DNA of 64,000 bases from Clostridium_B lapidicellarium (GCF_041224415.1 NZ_JBGFFE010000002.1:124001-188000), one strand, 5' to 3'. Counted from the first letter of the stretch, positions 43,953 through 53,432 are shown. A program made the numbers and translations. Notes: generated by a model from the letters alone, not told the origin.

Positions 43953-44342
43953 CTACCCCATGTAAGGCAGAATCAATTTCACCATGTTTTCTATTAGATC
44001 CAGTTCCTTTTTGGAACATCTCTCAAGGAGTTTGTATAACACATCATCGCCCTCCGCCCTGGTCAGTTTATATTTTTTAATCCTCTCCCTTATTATCATG
44101 TCCTTCGTCTGCTCCCTATGTTCTCCATATATCAAATAATCAGTGGTAACGTGAAGGCAATTGGCTATTCTTACCAGAGCCGTAAGGCTCATCTGCCTTT
44201 CTCCACGTTCCAATTGTCCTATATAAAGCGTAGAGAGATTTACCATCTCAGCAAATTTTTCTCTTGTTAAATTCAACTCTTCTCTTTTTTCACGGACTCT
44301 GCGACCTACTTCCCGTTCGTCAATTGATTCATCGTTCTTCAT
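43953..44342 (-). CDS. XRE-family helix-turn-helix regulator
   Basis: A 129-residue protein with an N-terminal Cro/C1-type HTH (about residues 13-68; LTREKFAEMVNLSTLYIGQLERGERQ) and a helical C-terminal part (about 80-129) that may mediate oligomerisation. It is alone between the Rpn remnant and larC and has its own strong terminator. A palindrome upstream could be its own operator. Its targets are unknown. Confidence 0.85.
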   Translation of the reverse strand: MKNDESIDEREVGRRVREKREELNLTREKFAEMVNLSTLYIGQLERGERQMSLTALVRIANCLHVTTDYLIYGEHREQTKDMIIRERIKKYKLTRAEGDDVLYKLLERCSKKELDLIENMVKLILPYMG

Positions 44343-44426
44343 TTGTCTTCACTCCTGTCTTTAAACCTCTTACTTTAACTTTATACATAACAATCGATTA
44401 ATTAAATAATCCATATGCTTAAAATT

Positions 44427-44449
44427 TATATATGCTATCAGCATATATA
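44427..44449. promoter_or_regulatory. Palindrome upstream of the XRE gene
   Basis: A perfect inverted repeat with 10-base arms (TATATATGCT/AGCATATATA) and a 3-base spacer, 85 bases upstream of the XRE start; a candidate autoregulatory operator. Confidence 0.4.
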
Positions 44450-44563
44450 GCCGGCATTTATCAGCCACTATATATATTATTTTCAAAAATAAGGCTGTAA
44501 AGTTTGTTAGATTATACAGGGAACCGATAAGGCTTTTTGTGCAATAAAAATACAAAAAAAACT

Positions 44564-44594
44564 AATACCCCGGAATTTATTTCCCGGGATATTT
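44564..44594 (-). terminator. Terminator of larB-larC
   Basis: Arms of about 12 bases centred on CCGG/CCCGGG, followed on the minus strand by AGTTTTTTTTG, 12 bases after the larC stop. Confidence 0.85.
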
Positions 44595-44605
44595 TACAAA
44601 ATCAT

Positions 44606-45790
44606 CTATATCATATTCTGTCCAACAGCAGCCCGTTTTACAATATCATACACCTCTTTAACAGGTATGCCACATTCTCTCGCCCTTTCACGGCATTCCT
44701 CGTATTCAGGAGATATATTTGAAACTCTATCGCCATAAAATGCAACCTTTACAGAGAATTCTCCCAATTTTGTACTTATTTTCTTTATTTCATAGGGCAA
44801 CATGTATTTGTGAAAATTAAACACTTTCACCCCAATGGTGGTGGTCTCTTCAAATATAACCTTCAACACATTGTCCATGTTTTCATCACAGGTATTGACA
44901 CACAGTATATTGCCAATTCTGTTTTTTTTCATGAAAGCCGTCTGCATATATACATCCGCTGCTCCTGCTGAAAACAATCTCTGAGATATATACTCGTAAA
45001 ACTGGGGATTCATGTCGTCTATATTGGCCTCTATTTTTACCGCTTTTCCCTCTCTTACCAGGTTGTTTTTTATACCCTGTTCCAGCTGTCCCACGTAAAT
45101 CCTAAGCAGGTTTGGTATTTCAAGATCCCTGTCTCCTGCTCCGCATCCGCAGCTTTCCACATTCATAGGGGGTATTTCACCAAAATTACTACAGAGAGTT
45201 GAAATGACGGCAGCACCTGTAGGGGTGACGAGTTCCTTTTCAACCCCTTTCGAGTATATTTTTATGCCGTGAAGCAGCTGTACCACGGCAGGTGCCGGCA
45301 GAGGTATGATACCATGGGCACATTTTGTAAATCCCGTGCCTATATGTATCGGGGAACAGTATATCTTCTCAATTCCCAAAAGATCCAGTCCGGCGGCGGC
45401 ACCGCATATATCAATTATGGAATCCATCGCACCTACTTCGTGGAAATGCACAGCTTCCACACTGGTGCCGTGCACTTTCGCCTCTGCCTCTGCAAGATTA
45501 GTAAATATCTTTATTATATTTTCCTTGACTTTTCCCTTGAAACCGCTTTTTTGCACGATGCTCTTAATGTCATTCAAATTTCTATGAACATGTCCTTCAT
45601 TTACAACAACCTGAACTTTTGTACCCTTTATTCCATTTTTCAATACATGTCTTGATCTCAAATCAAAAGGAAGGTTGAGTTTCATAAGTTCAGACTTTAA
45701 AGTTTCCAATTTCAATCCGGAATCCACAAGTGCCCCTAAAATCATATCCCCACTTATTCCGGCAGTACATTGAAAATAAGCAATCTTCAT
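44606..45790 (-). CDS. larC: Nickel-pincer cofactor biosynthesis protein LarC
   Basis: A 394-residue CTP-dependent nickel insertase that completes the nickel-pincer nucleotide (NPN) cofactor of lactate racemase. Visible features are the N-terminal AGISGDMILGALVD, the AEAKVHG and VHFHEVGAMDSIIDI His-rich block (about 90-115), VTPTGAAVIS (about 190) and EANIDDMNPQ (about 255). It is one uninterrupted frame, unlike the frameshifted larC1/larC2 of Lactiplantibacillus. It lies 34 bases behind larB. Confidence 0.92.
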   Translation of the reverse strand: MKIAYFQCTAGISGDMILGALVDSGLKLETLKSELMKLNLPFDLRSRHVLKNGIKGTKVQVVVNEGHVHRNLNDIKSIVQKSGFKGKVKENIIKIFTNLAEAEAKVHGTSVEAVHFHEVGAMDSIIDICGAAAGLDLLGIEKIYCSPIHIGTGFTKCAHGIIPLPAPAVVQLLHGIKIYSKGVEKELVTPTGAAVISTLCSNFGEIPPMNVESCGCGAGDRDLEIPNLLRIYVGQLEQGIKNNLVREGKAVKIEANIDDMNPQFYEYISQRLFSAGAADVYMQTAFMKKNRIGNILCVNTCDENMDNVLKVIFEETTTIGVKVFNFHKYMLPYEIKKISTKLGEFSVKVAFYGDRVSNISPEYEECRERARECGIPVKEVYDIVKRAAVGQNMI

Positions 45791-45824
45791 AATTTTTACC
45801 TTCTTTCACACCATAAGGTGCATG

Positions 45825-46607
45825 CTAAAGCTTATTTATAATACTCGCAAGATAACCTGCACCAAAGCCATTGTCTATATTCACCACACTCACACCGCTG
45901 GCACAGCTGTTGAGCATGGAAAGGAGTGCAGTTACCCCTCCGAAATTCGCCCCGTATCCCACACTTGTAGGAACTGCGATAACTGGCTTGTCTACCATTC
46001 CTCCTACCACACTTGCAAGGGCTCCTTCCATTCCAGCAATAACCACAACTACTTTCGCCTGTCTTATAATATCCATTTTATTGAACAGCCTATGTATTCC
46101 TGCTACTCCCACGTCAAAAACCTTTTCTACCTTATTGTCAAATATTCTGGCAGTTTCAAATGCCTCTTCAGCTACGGGTATATCCGAAGTACCAGCCGTA
46201 ACTATGGCAATATAGGAATCCGTTTCCTTCTGCTCCTTTTGCCTTATGGTTATGGTCCTTCCGGATTCGTTGTATTTTGCAGAAGGGCAGAGTTCCTTCA
46301 CTGCCCTGTACATCTCCATGCTGGCCCTGGTTCCCAGTATATTGTTTCCCTTGGTAAGCATAAATTTCACAATTCCCCTCACCTGTTTTACAGTTTTCCC
46401 CTCGCAGTATATGACTTCGGGATATCCGACTCTTATTTCCCTGTGGTTATCTATCATGGCATATCCCAAATCCTTGAAAGGCAAATCTTTTAATTTTTCC
46501 ACGCCTTCATCTACATCTATTTTCTTTTCTCTGATATCTTTCAACAATTTTCTTAAGTCAGCTTCATCCAATTTTTTCACCTCATAGACAAAATATATTA
46601 AACTCAA
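45825..46607 (-). CDS. larB: LarB, pyridinium-3,5-biscarboxylate mononucleotide synthase
   Basis: A 260-residue enzyme whose C-terminal PurE-like domain (about 120-260) carboxylates nicotinic acid adenine dinucleotide, the first NPN step. It shows AGTSDIPVAEEA, GMEGALASVVGG, PTSVGYG and LNSCASGVSVVNIDNGFGAG; the Cys is the reported covalent residue. larE (the sulfur insertase) is not in the window. Its promoter holds a candidate GntR-type operator. Confidence 0.92.
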   Translation of the reverse strand: MSLIYFVYEVKKLDEADLRKLLKDIREKKIDVDEGVEKLKDLPFKDLGYAMIDNHREIRVGYPEVIYCEGKTVKQVRGIVKFMLTKGNNILGTRASMEMYRAVKELCPSAKYNESGRTITIRQKEQKETDSYIAIVTAGTSDIPVAEEAFETARIFDNKVEKVFDVGVAGIHRLFNKMDIIRQAKVVVVIAGMEGALASVVGGMVDKPVIAVPTSVGYGANFGGVTALLSMLNSCASGVSVVNIDNGFGAGYLASIINKL

Positions 46608-46624
46608 ACACTGCCTCGAGTATA

Positions 46625-46653
46625 ATTATATTGGTAGTACCAATAAATTTCAA
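46625..46653 (-). promoter_or_regulatory. larBC promoter with embedded GntR/LldR-like operator
   Basis: Minus strand: TTGAAA (46648-46653), 17-bp spacer, TATAAT (46625-46630). The spacer is largely filled by the palindrome ATTGGTA-N-TACCAAT (46630-46644), which matches the TGGTnnnACCA pattern of FadR/LldR-subfamily GntR regulators. Confidence 0.6.
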
Positions 46654-46679
46654 CTGATTATCCGGCGGGGACCGGACTT

Positions 46680-48392
46680 TTAGCTTTCAAATTCACTTCC
46701 GCCTATAAATTCCCTCAAAATAGAATTAGGAGGGACAAATTTTTTATCCACCTCCTTGAAAAAGTGGAGGAAACTTTTAAGTCTCAATGCCTCATAGTAC
46801 ACCGGGCTGGAGCTGTCTATCCTTTCCAGCTGCTCAAGGGCATAATTTTTCAGTACACAGAGCTCATACACCAGTGTTGAATTAAACATCACATCTGCAT
46901 TTTCCTGAAACACAAATATGTTCTTCTCCTCTCCCCTCTTTACTGAAGGCCACATTTTAAGGGTGTCCTCACCGCTGTATCCCCTGAAAAGATGATCCCT
47001 CACCATCCTCCTTATAATCCTCACGTCCGTGGTGGCTATCCTGTTGTGATCATCCAGGTTCAGCTGGGTAAGTGCACTTATATATATTTTGAATTTATAC
47101 TTTCTCGGTATTTCACGGGTAAGCGCTTCATTTAGGCCGTGTATGCCCTCAACCACAATTATACCGTTAGGGGGCAGTTTTATCTTTTTCCCAACCCATT
47201 CGCGGACCCCCTTTTTAAAATTAAACACCGGGATTTCAATTTCCCTGCCTTCCATAAGAGACTCCAGATGCTGGTTGAAAAGTTTCAGATCCAGGGCATA
47301 CAGTGATTCAAAATCATAATTTCCATTCTCGTCTTTGGGAGTATATTCCCTGTCCACAAAATAATCATCCAGTGAAATGGGAACAGGTTTCATTCCATTT
47401 ACCCTCAACTGAACCGAGAGCCTCTTTGCAAAAGTAGTCTTCCCGGAAGAAGTAGGGCCTGCAATCAATATGATTTTCACGTCTTTCCTCTCATTTATCA
47501 TATCTGCTATATTTGCTATCTTCTTTTCATGGAGAGCTTCCGCCACCCTTATGATATCCACCATTTCACCGTCATCCACCTTGTCGTCCAAGGAGCCGAC
47601 ATCTCCTACATCGAGTATATTGCCCCACCGTTCCGTCTCGTAAAATATCCTGCTCAATTTTTTATATTCCATAAATTCGGGAAGTTGGCCGGGATCCGAT
47701 TCCTCAGGATATCTCAATATGAATCCCGGTTTGTAATACATGATGTCAAATATTTTAAGTGCCCCTGTGGAAAAAGCCATGGGGCCGTAAAAATAGTCAT
47801 ATCTTCCATCCAGCTCGTATAATTTCACCTTATCTGCATCTACATGATTTAAAAGCCTGACTTTATCATCCATATTGTAGCTTTTAAAAAGCTCTATAGC
47901 CTTTTCCCTGCTGACGCTTATTTTCCTTATGGGTATATCCAGTTTTATTATTTCCTGCATTCTTTTCTTTATATCTCGTATGTTTTTTTTCAAAAGTGGG
48001 GTATTCTTGTGGATTTCCCCAAATATCCCCTTGCTCAGGGAATGTTCTATAGTTACCTTAGCTTCGGGAAATAAATCATAGGCAGCCTTGATAAGTACAA
48101 ACTGCAGGGTCCTTACATAAGTTTTATTCCCGAGTTTATCACTTATATCCACAACTTCAAAGTTTCCCGATTGTTTGAGCGGATTTGTAAGTTCAAGATA
48201 TTCCCCGTTTACCTTGGCCAGCACTACAGGTACATCCGGCGTCCTATAATTATCCTTAAATATTTTATATAAAATGGTGTTATATTCTACTCTAATATTT
48301 TTACACCCCAATTTAAGGTTTAGCATATTGTCTTCTTTGCTTCTAAAGGTATTGGCATTTTCATACCTCAAGCCAGTAGTAAGTTCATCCAT
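46680..48392 (-). CDS. Nucleoside (uridine-type) kinase with TGS/threonyl-tRNA-synthetase-like N-terminus
   Basis: A 570-residue protein. Residues about 25-270 resemble the TGS and second additional domain of threonyl-tRNA synthetase (HSLSKGIFGEIH); residues about 300-500 form a uridine kinase/phosphoribulokinase domain with Walker A GPTSSGKT, PISLDDYFVDRE and VVEGIHGLNE. This fusion is common in clostridia; the likely reaction is ATP-dependent phosphorylation of uridine/cytidine or another nucleoside. ATG 48392 follows AAGGGGATG. Confidence 0.85.
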   Translation of the reverse strand: MDELTTGLRYENANTFRSKEDNMLNLKLGCKNIRVEYNTILYKIFKDNYRTPDVPVVLAKVNGEYLELTNPLKQSGNFEVVDISDKLGNKTYVRTLQFVLIKAAYDLFPEAKVTIEHSLSKGIFGEIHKNTPLLKKNIRDIKKRMQEIIKLDIPIRKISVSREKAIELFKSYNMDDKVRLLNHVDADKVKLYELDGRYDYFYGPMAFSTGALKIFDIMYYKPGFILRYPEESDPGQLPEFMEYKKLSRIFYETERWGNILDVGDVGSLDDKVDDGEMVDIIRVAEALHEKKIANIADMINERKDVKIILIAGPTSSGKTTFAKRLSVQLRVNGMKPVPISLDDYFVDREYTPKDENGNYDFESLYALDLKLFNQHLESLMEGREIEIPVFNFKKGVREWVGKKIKLPPNGIIVVEGIHGLNEALTREIPRKYKFKIYISALTQLNLDDHNRIATTDVRIIRRMVRDHLFRGYSGEDTLKMWPSVKRGEEKNIFVFQENADVMFNSTLVYELCVLKNYALEQLERIDSSSPVYYEALRLKSFLHFFKEVDKKFVPPNSILREFIGGSEFES

Positions 48393-48545
48393 AATTTCAT
48401 CCCCTTAATTTAAGTGTTACTACTATTATACTTCATGTTTACCAGAAAATGTTCTCATTTTACTCATATTTTTTTATATTAATGCAAGAATATAGGTAAG
48501 TGGAAAATTCAAAGTATACAACTCGAAAGGTGGTAGTGGTATTTT

Positions 48546-49229
48546 ATGCTTATAGTACTTTTTAGGACAATTATACTGTATTTGCTAGTTGTAGTATCCA
48601 TGAGACTCATGGGCAAAAAGCAGATAGGAGAAATGGAGCCCTTTGAACTGGCAGTGGCGATAATGATATCGGAACTTGCATCCCTTCCCATGCAGGATAC
48701 CAGAATATCTTTAACCCACGGTATAATCCCGATAATAACCCTCCTTACCCTGCAGACCCTACTTGCACTTTTACAGCTCAAGAGTGAAAAAATGAGGCTC
48801 GTTTTCAGCGGCAAACCAAGTATACTGATAAACAAGGGTAAACTCGATCTGAAAAAAATGAAAGATGAAAAGTTCAACATAAACAACCTCATGGAGGAAC
48901 TCAGAATGCAGGGATATTACAATCTATCGGATGTGGAATATGCCATACTTGAGACCAGCGGTCAGCTCTCCGTAATACCAAAGACGGAACTTTCCCCTGC
49001 TACCAAACAGGATTTAAAGATAAAACCGCCCCAGGAAAATCTTCCTATAACACTTGTACTGGACGGAAAAATAAATTTTAAGAACATGATTGTGGCAAAA
49101 AAAGACGAAACATGGCTAAAACAGATGATGAAAAAAAACAGCGTGCCTTCCATAGATGAAGTACTGGTGGCAATGCTGGACTCAAAAGGAAAGTTCTACT
49201 GCCAGTTAAAAGAAAAAAATCAACAGTGA
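48546..49229 (+). CDS. DUF421 family membrane protein (YetF/YdfR type)
   Basis: A 227-residue protein with two or three N-terminal membrane helices containing the family block RLMGKKQIGEMEPFELAVAIMISELA, and a soluble C-terminal domain (about 80-227) with LMEELRMQGYYNLSDVEYAILE. Function not established; relatives in Bacillus are sporulation-linked. It is followed 9 bases on by its usual partner, DUF4363. Confidence 0.88.
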   Translation: MLIVLFRTIILYLLVVVSMRLMGKKQIGEMEPFELAVAIMISELASLPMQDTRISLTHGIIPIITLLTLQTLLALLQLKSEKMRLVFSGKPSILINKGKLDLKKMKDEKFNINNLMEELRMQGYYNLSDVEYAILETSGQLSVIPKTELSPATKQDLKIKPPQENLPITLVLDGKINFKNMIVAKKDETWLKQMMKKNSVPSIDEVLVAMLDSKGKFYCQLKEKNQQ

Positions 49230-49238
49230 GGTGATCAC

Positions 49239-49619
49239 ATGAAAAGTATAATAATATCCTTTACCATATTTGTGCTGATGATCTTCTGCATAATTTTTTC
49301 AGTAAATTATTTAAACCACATATGCACAAGATTACAGGATTCAAACCTGCAGGTGGAGAAATCAATCCAATTGAATTCCTGGGATGAAGCTTATAAAAAT
49401 TCTCAAAATTTCACGACGGAATGGAAAAAATATTCCCCAAAGCTGGCCATCTTTTCAGATCACGACGAAATGGAAGATATAAGCAATGAAATGAGAAAAC
49501 TCACACAGTATATAAACCATAGGGATTCCGAAGAATCTCTGTCCTCCACAAATGTAATACAGAATTCATTAAAACGGATAATGGAAATGCAGCGGTTAAA
49601 TATTGAAAATCTATTTTAA
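49239..49619 (+). CDS. DUF4363 family protein
   Basis: A 126-residue protein with an N-terminal membrane anchor (about 4-24) and a helical outer domain with DSNLQVEKSIQLNSWDEAYKN. DUF4363 genes regularly follow DUF421 genes in clostridia, as here. Function unknown. Confidence 0.8.
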   Translation: MKSIIISFTIFVLMIFCIIFSVNYLNHICTRLQDSNLQVEKSIQLNSWDEAYKNSQNFTTEWKKYSPKLAIFSDHDEMEDISNEMRKLTQYINHRDSEESLSSTNVIQNSLKRIMEMQRLNIENLF

Positions 49620-49728
49620 GCTGTAATAATTGGATACATCAGGGCAATTATGATATACTATAGACGTATATATACTACTATTTTGGTAGTCTTCGGACAA
49701 AATTTTATATTGAAAGGTGGAATATTAA

Positions 49729-50661
49729 ATGGCATTAGTTACTACTAAGGATATGTTTAAAAAAGCATACGAAGGGAAATATGCAATAGGTGCTTTTAAT
49801 ATCAACAATATGGAGATAATTCAAGGTGTTGTAAATGGAGCAAAGGCCAAAAATTCCGCTGTGATACTGCAGTGTTCAGCAGGAGCTTTGAAGTATGCAG
49901 GTCCAAAATACCTGAAAGCCATGGTAGACGCTGCTATAGAGGATACTGGAATTGACTTGGCTCTTCACCTGGACCACGGTCCTGATCTTGAAACAGTAAA
50001 AGTATGTGTTGAGACAGGCTTTACTTCTGTAATGTTTGACGGCTCACATCTGGATTATGAAGAAAATGTGGAAAAAACCAAACAAATCGCAAAATATGCC
50101 CACGAGCACGGTGTGGTAGTGGAGGCAGAGCTGGGTGTGCTGGCAGGAGTTGAAGATGACGTATCTTCAGAAAAGCACACATACACAGATCCGGACCAGG
50201 CAGTTGACTTTGTCAACAAGACAGGTGTGGATTCACTGGCCATAGCAATAGGGACTTCCCACGGCGCATATAAATTCCCGCCGAACTTCAAGCCAAAGCT
50301 GAGATTCGACATACTGGAAGAAGTCCAAAACAAACTGCCTAATTTCCCTATAGTTCTCCACGGAGCTTCATCAGTAGATCAAAATGCTGTCGCAACCTGC
50401 AATAAATATGGAGGTAACTTAAAGGGAGCCAAGGGTATTCCGGTAGACATGCTCAGAAAAGCTTCTTCCATGGCAGTATGCAAAATAAATGTGGATACGG
50501 ATTTAAGAATAGCCATGACTGCTGCTGCAAGAAAAACTTTCGGTGACGATCCGACGATATTCGACCCTAGAAAATATCTGGGGGCAGGCAGAGATGCAAT
50601 ACAAAAAGTAGTAGAAGATAAGATAGCAAATGTACTTGGCTCAGAAAATTCTTTGAATTAG
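49729..50661 (+). CDS. fba: Class II fructose-1,6-bisphosphate aldolase
   Basis: A 310-residue zinc-dependent aldolase of glycolysis/gluconeogenesis. The zinc and catalytic residues are in LALHLDHGPD (about 80), VEAELGVLAG, the AIGTSHGAYKF His segment (about 178) and IVLHGASSVD (about 210). ATG 49729 has AAAGGTGG upstream. Monocistronic, with a terminator directly after. Confidence 0.93.
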   Translation: MALVTTKDMFKKAYEGKYAIGAFNINNMEIIQGVVNGAKAKNSAVILQCSAGALKYAGPKYLKAMVDAAIEDTGIDLALHLDHGPDLETVKVCVETGFTSVMFDGSHLDYEENVEKTKQIAKYAHEHGVVVEAELGVLAGVEDDVSSEKHTYTDPDQAVDFVNKTGVDSLAIAIGTSHGAYKFPPNFKPKLRFDILEEVQNKLPNFPIVLHGASSVDQNAVATCNKYGGNLKGAKGIPVDMLRKASSMAVCKINVDTDLRIAMTAAARKTFGDDPTIFDPRKYLGAGRDAIQKVVEDKIANVLGSENSLN

Positions 50662-50680
50662 ATAAATATCTATCATGTAT

Positions 50681-50722
50681 TAGGAGATTTCCCTTTAATT
50701 TGAGAAAATCTCCTATTTTTTA
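50681..50722 (+). terminator. Terminator of fba
   Basis: TAGGAGATTT arm pairs with AAATCTCCTA, followed by TTTTTTAT. Confidence 0.85.
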
Positions 50723-50823
50723 TAGTTATAATCCCTTTAATTTTCACATAATTAATTTTTTGCCGCTGAATTTTATGGTATAATTCAAATAGTGGCAATC
50801 TGAACACCAGGAGGTGAGCCCAC

Positions 50824-51354
50824 ATAAAAGAATGTGAAACAAGAATAATAAAAATAAATCCCGATGATATACGGTTAAAATTGAAAAATACTTCAGCTTC
50901 AAAAGTCAAAATGGAAAATCAAACAAACTACATATATGACTTTGAAGACGGGAGACTTGTAAAAAATCGGGGTTATGCACGGATAAGGGCAGTGGAAGAT
51001 CTAATACATGATTCCAAACATTTTTATATGACTACAAAAAAACTTTTAAGCCAGGGGAAATATAAGGTAATGGAAGAAAATGAAGCAGAAATATCAGACC
51101 TGCAATCTGGTAAAAAAATATTTGTATCTCTTGGATTAAAATTGCTGCAATCAATAAAAAAATATAGGGAAAGCTATAAGTATAAAAACAGTCTAATTGA
51201 AATGGACATAAATGATAAATCCTTTTGTCCCTTTGCCTATGTTGAAATAGAAACCGCAGATGACAGAGAACTTGCTGAAATAGTAAATTTACTTGGATAT
51301 TCCATGAAAGATATTACATCAAAGACCATATATGAGATACTTCAGAGCAGGTGA
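50824..51354 (+). CDS. CYTH-domain protein (class IV adenylate cyclase-like), apparent AUA start
   Basis: About 176 residues. The N-terminus reads ECETRIIKI, a variant of the CYTH signature ExExK with Arg for Lys, then YIYDFEDGRLVKN and a C-terminal EIETADDRELAEIVNLLGY. CYTH enzymes act on triphosphates (cAMP synthesis, thiamine triphosphate, polyphosphate). The only usual start in frame is TTG 50881, which has no ribosome site and would delete the signature. A perfect AGGAGGTGA at 50809-50817 instead points to ATA at 50824; a stop lies just upstream in frame. First gene of a four-gene operon. Confidence 0.6.
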   Translation: MKECETRIIKINPDDIRLKLKNTSASKVKMENQTNYIYDFEDGRLVKNRGYARIRAVEDLIHDSKHFYMTTKKLLSQGKYKVMEENEAEISDLQSGKKIFVSLGLKLLQSIKKYRESYKYKNSLIEMDINDKSFCPFAYVEIETADDRELAEIVNLLGYSMKDITSKTIYEILQSR

Positions 51355-51358
51355 ATAT

Positions 51359-52237
51359 ATGTTTGGTTATGTAACTCCTTACAAAATGGAACTTAAAATA
51401 AAAGATTATGAAAAATTCAAGGCATATTACTGCGGACTGTGTAAATCCATAAAACACAATATAGGGGATTTCCCCAGAATTTTCTTAAACTATGACATGA
51501 CTTTCCTGGCAATACTTTTAGACTCTCTGGAAGAAGGCAGACAAAACTACATTAAAAAAAGATGTATCATCCACCCTGTAAAGAAAAAAATCATTTTGAA
51601 AGATAATCCTTCTTTAAAATATGCTGCCTTCTGCAGCATATCGCTTGTGTATTTCAAACTTCTGGATGATACAAAAGATGAAAAATCCATAAAAAGCAGG
51701 ATATTGTCGGTTTATCTCAGAAGATATCTGAATTCCATGCCTGAAAATTTCAAGAAAAATTTTCAAGTTATAAAAAATAAACTTCGGAATCTATACAAGC
51801 TGGAAAAGGATTCCGGAAATAAATCCATAGATTTCCTGGCCAATCCCTTTGGAGAGCTTACAGGTTTTATACTGAGCTCATCGCAAGATGGAGATATTAA
51901 AAAGAAACTTTATTTTCTCGGGTACAATCTCGGAAAGTGGATATATATAATTGACGCTTTTGACGATTTAAATGAAGATATGCGCCGGGAAAAATTCAAT
52001 GCCATAGATCACTGTTTCAACAGCAAAAAACTGAGTTTTGATGAATTTTCAAAACAGATAGAAAAAAGAATAGATTTTATTTTAGGCACCTGTGCCGCAC
52101 AGTGTATGAATGCCTTTAAGGCACTTCCCATAAAGAGAAACGAAGAATTGCTCTATAATATATTACAATATGGACTTTTAGATAAAATGGATAAAGTTTT
52201 TAGAAGGGGCGTTTACAAAAATGAAAAATCCATATGA
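51359..52237 (+). CDS. DUF5685 family protein
   Basis: A 292-residue soluble protein with an N-terminal MFGYVTP and YKAYYCGLCKSI-like CGLC motif, and an acidic ..DAFDDLNEDMRREKFN.. segment (about 200) that recalls the Asp-rich sites of isoprenoid synthase-like folds. Function unknown. The start is ATG 51359 (AGGTGA 6 bases upstream), not 51332, which would overlap the CYTH gene. Its stop overlaps the DnaJ gene. Confidence 0.8.
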   Translation: MFGYVTPYKMELKIKDYEKFKAYYCGLCKSIKHNIGDFPRIFLNYDMTFLAILLDSLEEGRQNYIKKRCIIHPVKKKIILKDNPSLKYAAFCSISLVYFKLLDDTKDEKSIKSRILSVYLRRYLNSMPENFKKNFQVIKNKLRNLYKLEKDSGNKSIDFLANPFGELTGFILSSSQDGDIKKKLYFLGYNLGKWIYIIDAFDDLNEDMRREKFNAIDHCFNSKKLSFDEFSKQIEKRIDFILGTCAAQCMNAFKALPIKRNEELLYNILQYGLLDKMDKVFRRGVYKNEKSI

Positions 52238-52814
52238 AGTACTTGAAATAAGCGAAAATGCTTCAAAAGAAGAGATAAAAAAAGCTTACAGAAAATTGGC
52301 TAAAAAATATCATCCTGATCAATATGACAACAATCCGCTCAGGGATTTGGCCGAAAACAAAATGAGAGAGATAAATGAAGCCTATGATTATCTGATGAAA
52401 GGCAACCCAAATCAAGAGCATTATGATACAGGAGAAAATTCTTACAGCAGTGAAAACAGTTCCGGAATGTATCAGTCTGTAGAAAATGACATATACAACG
52501 GCAACTTTAAAAATGCGGAATCAAAACTCATGAACGTAGGGACAAGGGATGCAGAGTGGAATTATCTAATGGGAATTCTAAATTTAAGAAGAGGCTGGTA
52601 CAACGACGCTTATAATAACCTGAGCACTGCCTGCAGGCTTGATCCGAACAATTTTAAATACCAGAGTGCTTTCAATAAATTGTCTGGAATAAACCGTTCT
52701 TACAGGCAGCCATATTATGGAGATCAAAGAAAAGATCCCGACATATGCAACATCTGTGCCACACTGTACTGCCTGGACTGTTTCTGCGGCGGTGGAAACT
52801 ACGGCGGATGCTAA
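52221..52814 (+). CDS. J-domain protein with Cys-rich tail
   Basis: A 197-residue protein: an N-terminal J domain (1-70) with KKYHPDQYD carrying the HPD that stimulates DnaK ATPase, a TPR-like middle (about 90-155), and a C-terminal Cys/Gly tail (CNICATLYCLDCFCGGGNYGGC, ten-plus residues shown in part) that may bind metal. In clostridia this gene commonly travels with DUF5685. It overlaps the DUF5685 stop by 17 bases. Confidence 0.85.
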   Translation: MKNPYEVLEISENASKEEIKKAYRKLAKKYHPDQYDNNPLRDLAENKMREINEAYDYLMKGNPNQEHYDTGENSYSSENSSGMYQSVENDIYNGNFKNAESKLMNVGTRDAEWNYLMGILNLRRGWYNDAYNNLSTACRLDPNNFKYQSAFNKLSGINRSYRQPYYGDQRKDPDICNICATLYCLDCFCGGGNYGGC

Positions 52815-52840
52815 ATTAAAACAACAGAGGTGATTTTAAA

Positions 52841-53359
52841 ATGGCAGAAAAAACAAATGCAGCTTCCAATATAGCCAAGGGAGGACTTCTAACTACCGTT
52901 GGTGTTATTCTGATCTATATAAGCAGCATAGTTCCCTTAAACAAAGCTTCAATACTGGTTCTGTCCTCACTGCTCATCCCGCTGGCAGTACTGATTACGG
53001 ATTTCAAAAGCGCATTTACAGTTTATGCCGCCACTTCCCTACTGTCAATGATTATATGCGGATTCAGAATGGCGGTAATATCTTATATAATATTTTTTGG
53101 TCTATACGGGCTTGTCAAATATTATGTCGAAAAGCGTCAGAAATTACCTCTTGAAATCATATTGAAGCTGGTTTTCTTCAATATATGCATGGTTTTGCTG
53201 CTCTTAATATACAGCTTGTTTTTCCCGGGACTTTTAAAGATAAACTCCCGTTTTTATGTTATAATACTGGGGTTACAGGTAGTATTTTTACTGTACGATT
53301 ATCTTTTGACACTGTTTATAAATTATATAAATAAATATTTTGTCAGGAAATTAAAATAA
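52841..53359 (+). CDS. Small polytopic membrane protein
   Basis: A 172-residue protein with about five membrane helices and a basic C-terminus. The overall look is like ECF S-component/MptD-type proteins, but I see no decisive motif. Last gene of the CYTH-DUF5685-DnaJ operon, 26 bases after DnaJ with its own AGAGGTGA site. Confidence 0.6.
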   Translation: MAEKTNAASNIAKGGLLTTVGVILIYISSIVPLNKASILVLSSLLIPLAVLITDFKSAFTVYAATSLLSMIICGFRMAVISYIIFFGLYGLVKYYVEKRQKLPLEIILKLVFFNICMVLLLLIYSLFFPGLLKINSRFYVIILGLQVVFLLYDYLLTLFINYINKYFVRKLK

Positions 53360-53432
53360 TTTTTTCACATTATATGCTATTGACATATAAATTTTTGATG
53401 ATATAATATTTATTGTTGAGTTTCAACAATAG

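Noticed and set aside
45822..46493. 223-residue plus-strand open frame
   Set aside because: Antisense to larB, with no family signature; codon periodicity belongs to larB.
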